Program-made: the position numbers and the translations under genes
DNA from: 38-11 sp927435965
GTDB taxonomy: Bacteria > Bacillota > Clostridia > Tissierellales > Dethiosulfatibacteraceae
Length of the DNA stretch: 9,435 nucleotides
Assembly (NCBI GenBank): GCA_927435965.1
Contig: CAKMKB010000101.1
Location: 1 to 9,435, forward strand
Direction: 5' to 3'
In this document: piece after piece, positions 5,707 through 9,435 of the stretch
Numbering within the stretch: the first letter of the stretch is position 1
Layout: every line of letters starts with the position of its first letter
Notes under the pieces: generated by a model
Database searches by the model: none
What the model was told of the DNA's origin: nothing
Seen by the model: only the letters and a program-made list of their open reading frames with translations

Positions 5707-7293
5707 TTAATCATCTCCTTTCAAAGTCGGGATTCTGACGATGAACTTACTGCCACTCCCAAACTCAGAAATGACATTGATATCGCCACCAGCTTTTGAC
5801 AATATGCTTTGTACAGAAGCTAAACCAAATCCAGTACCATGATCCTTGGTGGTGAAAAAAGGGTCAAATATGCTGCTGATATCTGTATCTCGAATACCGA
5901 CACCATTATCATGAATTTCAACAGTCACGTTGTCAGAATCTCTTAAATAGCGGAGTGTAATCAGAGGATTGCTGTTTGTGGAGGCCCCAATAGCATCTAT
6001 GGCGTTGATTAGAAGGTTTAATAATATTTGTTTCAATTGATCCTTAGGCAAAGGGACAAAAGCCTGATCAGTCGATAGATCGTCGTATAAAATAATTTTT
6101 TTCTTCTCGCAATCTGGACGTATGAGGGCAAGTGTCTCTTCCAAGGCTCGTAAAATCTCCGAACTGCCTTTTGTTTTTTTGTTTGTTTTTCCAATATCAA
6201 CAAACTCATCCAGAAACTTATTGAGTCGTTCGCTCTCTTCACTGATAATCATAAGTAAATCTCTGATTTGCTCTTTGCTTTCAGGTTGGTCTAGTTTTTT
6301 AATCATCAATTGGCTAGCCGTACGAATAGGTAAAAGTGGATTACGTATTTCGTGAGCGATGCCCGCTGTAATTCTGCCAATAACAGCCATTTTTTCAGTT
6401 TGAAGTATTTTGTGCTGAAGTTTTTCAATCTCTGTATTATCTCTAAATATACATATACATCCTTTTTTGGAATTATCATCATTGATCAGCAATGATGTAC
6501 TTAGACGGATGTTGATTTTGGAACCGTTCTTGTGAATCAAATATCCCGTGTTTTCAAAGAAATAGATGTTTTTTTCATAGCTTTCAACAATATACCAGTC
6601 TTGCTGGCTCTCTTTTAAAGGTAGTGATAAAATGTTGCGTCCGATAACTTCAGAGCTGCTATAACCGGTGATGGTTTCTGCAGCTTTGTTAAACACAATT
6701 ATTCTGTAGGTGCTATCCATTACGATGACACCACTATTAATATTCTCTAAAATGTGACTGGAAAAATTTCTTGCTTCCTTAACCTCTAAATTCAGTTGGA
6801 GAATAGCAGCCGCTTGTGAAGCAATTATAGATATCAGCTCTACATCCTGTTGGCGGTATAAATTGGGTTGATCACAGGACATGCTCATAATACCAACAAG
6901 GTCATTACCTACTATTAATGGAACAGCTAAAAAAGAACGGATAATTGGGTCTTCATGGAAGAATTGACGCACTTGAAACTTGTTGGATTCTAACGCATCT
7001 TCAATCAACAAAGCCTTCTTGTTTTCGGCGACCCATCCAACTGCTCCCTCACCAATTTTAAAAGGAACCCTATCTCTGAAATTCTTAGACCCGGATCCTT
7101 TATTAGAGATGACGCGCAATTCATTCTTTTTTTTGTCAACCTCATAAATAACAATCATACTGAACGGTACTAGACTTTCAATATAAGAAAATATAATCTC
7201 TGATACTTTTTCGAAGCTACCTGCATTAGAAATGTCCATTGATGTTTTGGATAGGAAATTTAGGTCGATGACTTTATGTTTTCGGTGTGTCAT
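5707..7293 (-). CDS. Soluble GAF-PAS sensor histidine kinase (NtrB-like)
   Basis: A 528-residue kinase without membrane segments or signal peptide, so it senses an internal signal. An N-terminal GAF domain (about 18-168, including IGEGAVGWVAE and RSFLAVPLIVGNDLVG) is followed by a linker helix and a PAS domain (about 176-290, with GVIVMDSTYRIIVFNKAAE). The HisKA domain has the H-box AGIAHEIRNPLLPIR with His314, and the HATPase domain has the N box NLLINAIDAI (426-435), G1 DNGVGI (462-467), F box FDPFFTT (476-482) and G2 GTGFGLAS (486-493). The NPLLPIR form is typical of NtrB-like kinases that pair with NtrC-type regulators. It transfers phosphate to D55 of the regulator encoded immediately downstream. 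The ATG at 7291-7293 follows a modest CGGAG site by 8 bases, and a housekeeping-type promoter precedes it. The ligand of the GAF or PAS domain is unknown. Confidence 0.94.
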   Translation of the reverse strand: MTHRKHKVIDLNFLSKTSMDISNAGSFEKVSEIIFSYIESLVPFSMIVIYEVDKKKNELRVISNKGSGSKNFRDRVPFKIGEGAVGWVAENKKALLIEDALESNKFQVRQFFHEDPIIRSFLAVPLIVGNDLVGIMSMSCDQPNLYRQQDVELISIIASQAAAILQLNLEVKEARNFSSHILENINSGVIVMDSTYRIIVFNKAAETITGYSSSEVIGRNILSLPLKESQQDWYIVESYEKNIYFFENTGYLIHKNGSKINIRLSTSLLINDDNSKKGCICIFRDNTEIEKLQHKILQTEKMAVIGRITAGIAHEIRNPLLPIRTASQLMIKKLDQPESKEQIRDLLMIISEESERLNKFLDEFVDIGKTNKKTKGSSEILRALEETLALIRPDCEKKKIILYDDLSTDQAFVPLPKDQLKQILLNLLINAIDAIGASTNSNPLITLRYLRDSDNVTVEIHDNGVGIRDTDISSIFDPFFTTKDHGTGFGLASVQSILSKAGGDINVISEFGSGSKFIVRIPTLKGDD

Positions 7294-7354
7294 TTTATCA
7301 ACTCCGTTTTTAAATATGCTTTGTAAAATTTATCGTCAATTTACTATTGCTTTG

Positions 7355-7383
7355 ATTATAATCGTTGAATTGGATTAATGCAA
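7355..7383 (-). promoter_or_regulatory. Probable sigma-A promoter of the kinase-regulator operon
   Basis: Minus-strand TATAAT (7355-7360) is a perfect -10 box, with TTGCAT (7378-7383) 17 bases upstream as a weak -35 box. The predicted start would leave a leader of about 55 bases before the kinase ATG. The -10 lies inside the palindrome GATTATAATC. A vegetative promoter here would keep the sensor system present before induction. Confidence 0.5.
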
Positions 7384-7521
7384 TGTTTGATCATCTAAAA
7401 AAAGAGCCATTTAGGTTCGATTACAATATATTTCATTTGTCTAACTATTTCTTAAATCATCGGGTTTATCTGATATATTGAAAGATGTAGTTAATTTTTA
7501 TCTATAGTCTTTTTGAGGTTA

Positions 7522-7692
7522 TTACATTTGGTTGTTTCTCTTGCGTTCCAAATCATCTAATACTTTTCTTATATCATCTGTATTATGCCAATAGCTTATA
7601 ACGTCATTATCAAACGATTCTTTTAAAATATAGATGGTTTTAAAATCTACAATCTTAATAAACCCACTCTTGAAGCAGCATAAGTACACTAT
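7522..7692 (-). pseudogene. Coding-like fragment without a start codon, unrecognised
   Basis: Fifty-six codons read open from a TAA at 7693-7695 to a tandem TAA TAA at the end. There is no ATG start or ribosome binding site; a GTG is the only alternative. The peptide looks protein-like: SGFIKIVDFKTIYILKESF could be a strand-turn-strand, and DDIRKVLDDLERKRNN is an amphipathic charged helix, as expected for the C-terminal end of a soluble domain. I do not recognise the family; a weak likeness to the C-terminal wing of Crp/Fnr-type regulators was considered and is not firm. A frame change within 7655-7692 would join it to the fragment at 7655-7831. It may be the tail of a decayed gene or a chance reading. 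Confidence 0.35.
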
Positions 7693-7831
7693 TTACTTTT
7701 CTTTCGATGTCATAAGCATTGACGCTGATGATGGTACAAGCTATCACCACTTTGCGATACCATTGAATCAATAAGGTACTTACGCGCCTATATGAAGATA
7801 GAAAAGCGGGATACTTCTGAGTACTAGTACT
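7655..7831 (-). other. Second coding-like fragment, GC-richer, overlapping the palindrome
   Basis: Fifty-eight codons are open on the minus strand between TGA (7832-7834) and TAA (7655-7657). The reading includes AFLSSYRRVSTLLIQWYRKV and ISVNAYDIERKVNSVLMLL. It has no start codon with a ribosome binding site, and its beginning lies in the right half of the palindrome. The base composition differs from the surroundings. It could be part of a dispersed intergenic repeat or a transposon end rather than a gene remnant. No family is assigned. Confidence 0.25.
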
Positions 7832-7847
7832 TCAGTGCTTCCCGCTT
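7804..7847. repeat. Concentric palindrome, possible terminator on the minus strand
   Basis: Outer arms AAGCGGGA (7804-7811) and TCCCGCTT (7840-7847) are perfect 8-bp complements, and the centre is the perfect 12-base palindrome AGTACTAGTACT (7820-7831) with the same symmetry centre. The arms between are mostly unpaired. On the minus strand the stem is followed by TTTTC, a short T-run, so it could end transcription coming from the 5'-nucleotidase about 250 bases upstream. The plus strand has no T-run. The long, GC-rich, symmetric build also resembles a dispersed repeat. Confidence 0.5.
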
Positions 7848-7956
7848 AATTCTGATTGGGTCATATTTTGTTTTGGCATTCAACCAAAGATTGAATAGTA
7901 ATTCTTTATATATTTGTTTAGAAAATCATTAAAATATTTTCTGATAAAAAATTAAT

Positions 7957-7979
7957 ATATTCATAGGCCCAATGAATAT
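7957..7979 (-). terminator. Weak terminator-like hairpin after the 5'-nucleotidase gene
   Basis: ATATTCAT (minus strand, 7972-7979) pairs with ATGAATAT (7957-7964) around a 7-base loop. A run of six T residues (7946-7951) begins 5 bases further on. The stem is nearly all A-T, so termination would be weak. It lies about 115 bases downstream of the 5'-nucleotidase stop. Confidence 0.35.
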
Positions 7980-8093
7980 TGAGTCTATAAGGTCTGATTT
8001 ACTCTTCAACCTATTAAATACAGCTAATGCAGGCAGGTCAAAGTTATTTATATCCCAATAGGAATGTAAAATAAAGCTGTTATTCTTATACGA

Positions 8094-8978
8094 CTACTTT
8101 TGTTTTAAAGGGACTCTACTTGCTGGTATAACCTCACTTGCTGGCTTAACGTGACCATCTTGATCATCAAAGAAAATATGCGCATTAAATGCTTTCAAAA
8201 CCTCTCTTTTTTTAACACCACCTAGGAAGAATGCCTCATCAACTTTAACACCCCAATGCCTCAATGTATATATTACCCGTTTATGTGCAGGATTGTTTCT
8301 AGCAGTAACAATAGCAATCCTTATCAAATTCTCATCTTTCTCCTTGATTTTTGAAAGTGTTTTTAGCAGTTTTGCAAATGGTCCTTCTAATAAGTCATTA
8401 TCAACATTATCCTTTTCATGTTTAAGAAAAGCCTCTAGGCCATCTGCTTGATATATCTTTTCTGATTCTTCTGAAAATACAACTGCATCAGCATCAAATG
8501 CAATTCTTATCTGAGTCTCATCAGGCTTATAATCAATAGGAACATCATATATAATAGCTGCAGCGAAACCATTATCAATCGCTTCCTGTACATCCATATC
8601 ATTTTTCGAAAGAAATAAATCAACTTCAAATGCACCGATATATCTACTGATATCTTCCCCACCAGTAAATGCCGCTCTAACAATATTTATCCCATGACTA
8701 TCAATTGAATTAAAAACCCTTAGCCCCGTTTCCGGAGTATTTCTTGACATGATAATTACTTCGACAATTGGCTCTTCAAATTTATCATTAAGAGATAACA
8801 ACGCTTTAACTAAAGGAAATGCTGTCCCTCTAGATAATTGCTCGTTTTCGTGCTCAAGTTGATGTTTAGCATATTCTTCTACCCCTTGGTCATTAAATAT
8901 GTTATTCTCTTCTTCTAGATCAAATAATGCTCTCGAAGAAATAGCTACCACTAATTTATTACTTAAATCATATGCCAT
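8094..8978 (-). CDS. Cytosolic 5'-nucleotidase (cN-I-like, PF06189)
   Basis: A 294-residue cytoplasmic nucleotidase that hydrolyses nucleoside 5'-monophosphates to nucleosides and phosphate. It carries the family opening LVVAISSRALFDLEEEN (9-25), GTAFPLVKALLSLN and IIMSRNTPETGLRVFNSI (76-93). The HAD-type catalytic residues are visible: DADAV (162-166, nucleophile D162 and D164), IVTARN with T225, K256 or K257 after the FLGG segment (251-254), and FFDD (D271, D272). Length is close to other bacterial members. AGGAGG (8986-8991) lies 7 bases before the ATG. The gene stands alone: no neighbour within 400 bases on either side is intact and in the same direction, so it appears monocistronic. No clear promoter was found. 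Preferred nucleotide (AMP, IMP or dNMP) cannot be read from the sequence, and there is no sign that it belongs to the AtuA operon. Confidence 0.9.
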   Translation of the reverse strand: MAYDLSNKLVVAISSRALFDLEEENNIFNDQGVEEYAKHQLEHENEQLSRGTAFPLVKALLSLNDKFEEPIVEVIIMSRNTPETGLRVFNSIDSHGINIVRAAFTGGEDISRYIGAFEVDLFLSKNDMDVQEAIDNGFAAAIIYDVPIDYKPDETQIRIAFDADAVVFSEESEKIYQADGLEAFLKHEKDNVDNDLLEGPFAKLLKTLSKIKEKDENLIRIAIVTARNNPAHKRVIYTLRHWGVKVDEAFFLGGVKKREVLKAFNAHIFFDDQDGHVKPASEVIPASRVPLKQK

Positions 8979-9061
8979 ACTTTATCCTCCTGTAATCGAT
9001 AGATGCTTTCGTTCAATGTAGTCGATATACTGAAAAATCGTACTTATATGTCTCACTCATT

Positions 9062-9169
9062 TTAATAAGCTTTTCGAACAACTAATGCGAGTGCGCCTCG
9101 GTTTGAGATACGGTCTTGCAAACACCCAGTTAGGTTAGGTGATGTTACTCTCCCAATACAGTAAAATGC
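9062..9169 (-). other. GC-richer open stretch upstream of the 5'-nucleotidase gene, no start codon
   Basis: Thirty-five codons are open between TAA (9170-9172) and TAA (9062-9064). The reading contains IGRVTSPNLTGCLQDRISNR followed by GALALVVRKAY. No start or ribosome binding site is present. 9081-9130 is about half G+C, far above the surroundings, and includes a CGAG-TGCGC-CTCG mini-hairpin. It may be a fragment of a mobile element or an intergenic repeat carried between strains. I do not assign a family. Confidence 0.25.
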
Positions 9170-9237
9170 TTACCAGAATCCATATAATTTATAAGGATAA
9201 TCGCAGTCACTATTGAATGATAATTCACTTCAAACTC

Positions 9238-9396
9238 TTATCGTATATCATATTTTACCCTTAAATCATTATGTTGATTATACCCAATTGCTCCATCTCT
9301 TTGCAGTCTTCCCACCACTATACCAGGATGTATATCATAACGTTTTGAAAATTCTAAAATTTGGGTAGAACTATTATAATAAAAATCGCTAATAAT
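9238..9396 (-). pseudogene. C-terminal remnant of a HigA-like antitoxin with ImmA/IrrE domain
   Basis: An open stretch of 52 codons follows an in-frame TAG (9397-9399) and ends with TAA. The peptide reads ILEFSKRYDIHPGIVVGRLQ, then RDGAIGYNQHNDLRVKYDI. The IHPGIVVGRLQ-x-(D/E)G-x-I-x-Y segment followed by a short N-x-L-(R/K)-x-(K/R)-Y tail is the usual C-terminus of the long HigA-family addiction antitoxins (XRE domain plus ImmA/IrrE metallopeptidase domain). The HEXXH zinc motif and the N-terminal DNA-binding part are missing; sequence upstream of the TAG, to the window edge, does not look like the rest of that protein. It is therefore a broken gene end rather than a functional antitoxin, unless a frameshift reconnects it beyond the edge. 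A partner toxin gene is not visible. Confidence 0.68.
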
Positions 9397-9435
9397 CTAG
9401 AAAAAAATAAAAAGTTTCAAATTAGGTGTAAGAAA

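Larger units (their letters stand above)
7384..8093. other. Intergenic region without an intact gene
   Basis: Between the kinase promoter and the 5'-nucleotidase stop codon no complete gene was seen on either strand. Contents recognised are: a minus-strand T7 run (7397-7403) after a poor 5-bp stem (7404-7418), perhaps a weak terminator; an open fragment at 7522-7692; an overlapping open fragment in another frame at 7655-7831; a concentric palindrome at 7804-7847; and an A+T-rich hairpin at 7957-7979. About 7731-7850 is visibly richer in G+C (about 41%) than the surrounding sequence. The pattern suggests debris of a former gene or repeat element. Confidence 0.6.

Noticed and set aside
6033..6355. 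Small frames on both strands inside the kinase
   Set aside because: They coincide with the HisKA/HATPase coding sequence and look like shadows.
7294..8093. CRISPR array, tRNA or riboswitch in the long gap
   Set aside because: No regularly spaced repeats, no cloverleaf with T-loop signature and no recognisable riboswitch core were found by eye; only the palindrome, weak hairpins and fragments are supported.
8979..9061. Promoter for the 5'-nucleotidase gene around TATAAG (near 9043)
   Set aside because: No acceptable -35 box was found at 16-18 bases; the hit is not distinguishable from A+T-rich background.

Overview
The window looks like a chromosomal piece of a low-GC anaerobic Firmicute, probably a member of the Clostridia. 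The evidence is an A+T-rich sequence, strong AGGAGG-type ribosome binding sites, short intergenic gaps, and gene families common in that group (YfcC-type carriers, AtuA/DUF4387 pairs, NtrC-type activators). The species cannot be named from the sequence. Every confident gene lies on the minus strand, so transcription runs from high to low coordinates.

Right part (8979-9435 and 8094-8978): a cytosolic 5'-nucleotidase of the HAD-like cN-I family sits alone. Upstream of it lie the broken C-terminal end of a HigA-like antitoxin with an ImmA/IrrE domain, and a short, GC-richer stretch that reads open but has no start. Downstream (7294-8093) is an 800-base stretch without an intact gene. It holds a large concentric palindrome, two overlapping coding-like remnants in different frames, a weak terminator-like hairpin and a housekeeping-type promoter for the next operon.

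Middle part (4351-7293): a two-gene signalling operon. A soluble GAF-PAS histidine kinase is followed after 3 bases by an NtrC-type sigma-54 activator (receiver, AAA+, Fis-type HTH). A rho-independent terminator follows.

Left part (1-4141): a tight catabolic-looking operon led by a near-consensus sigma-54 promoter (TGGCACG-N4-GTGCA, exact GG-N10-GC spacing). Its order is an AtuA-family protein, a DUF4387 protein, a class I glutamine amidotransferase-like hydrolase (peptidase C26), a YfcC/DcuC-type carrier, and the N-terminus of a sodium:solute symporter that runs off the left edge.

How the parts work together (inference): the kinase senses a cytoplasmic signal and phosphorylates the activator. 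The activator binds upstream sites, of which inverted repeats at 4190-4348 are candidates, and opens the sigma-54 promoter. This switches on uptake (two different transporter families) and breakdown of a compound that the sequence does not identify. The AtuA + DUF4387 + C26 hydrolase + YfcC + SSS combination under its own sigma-54 two-component system is the most interesting part of the window.
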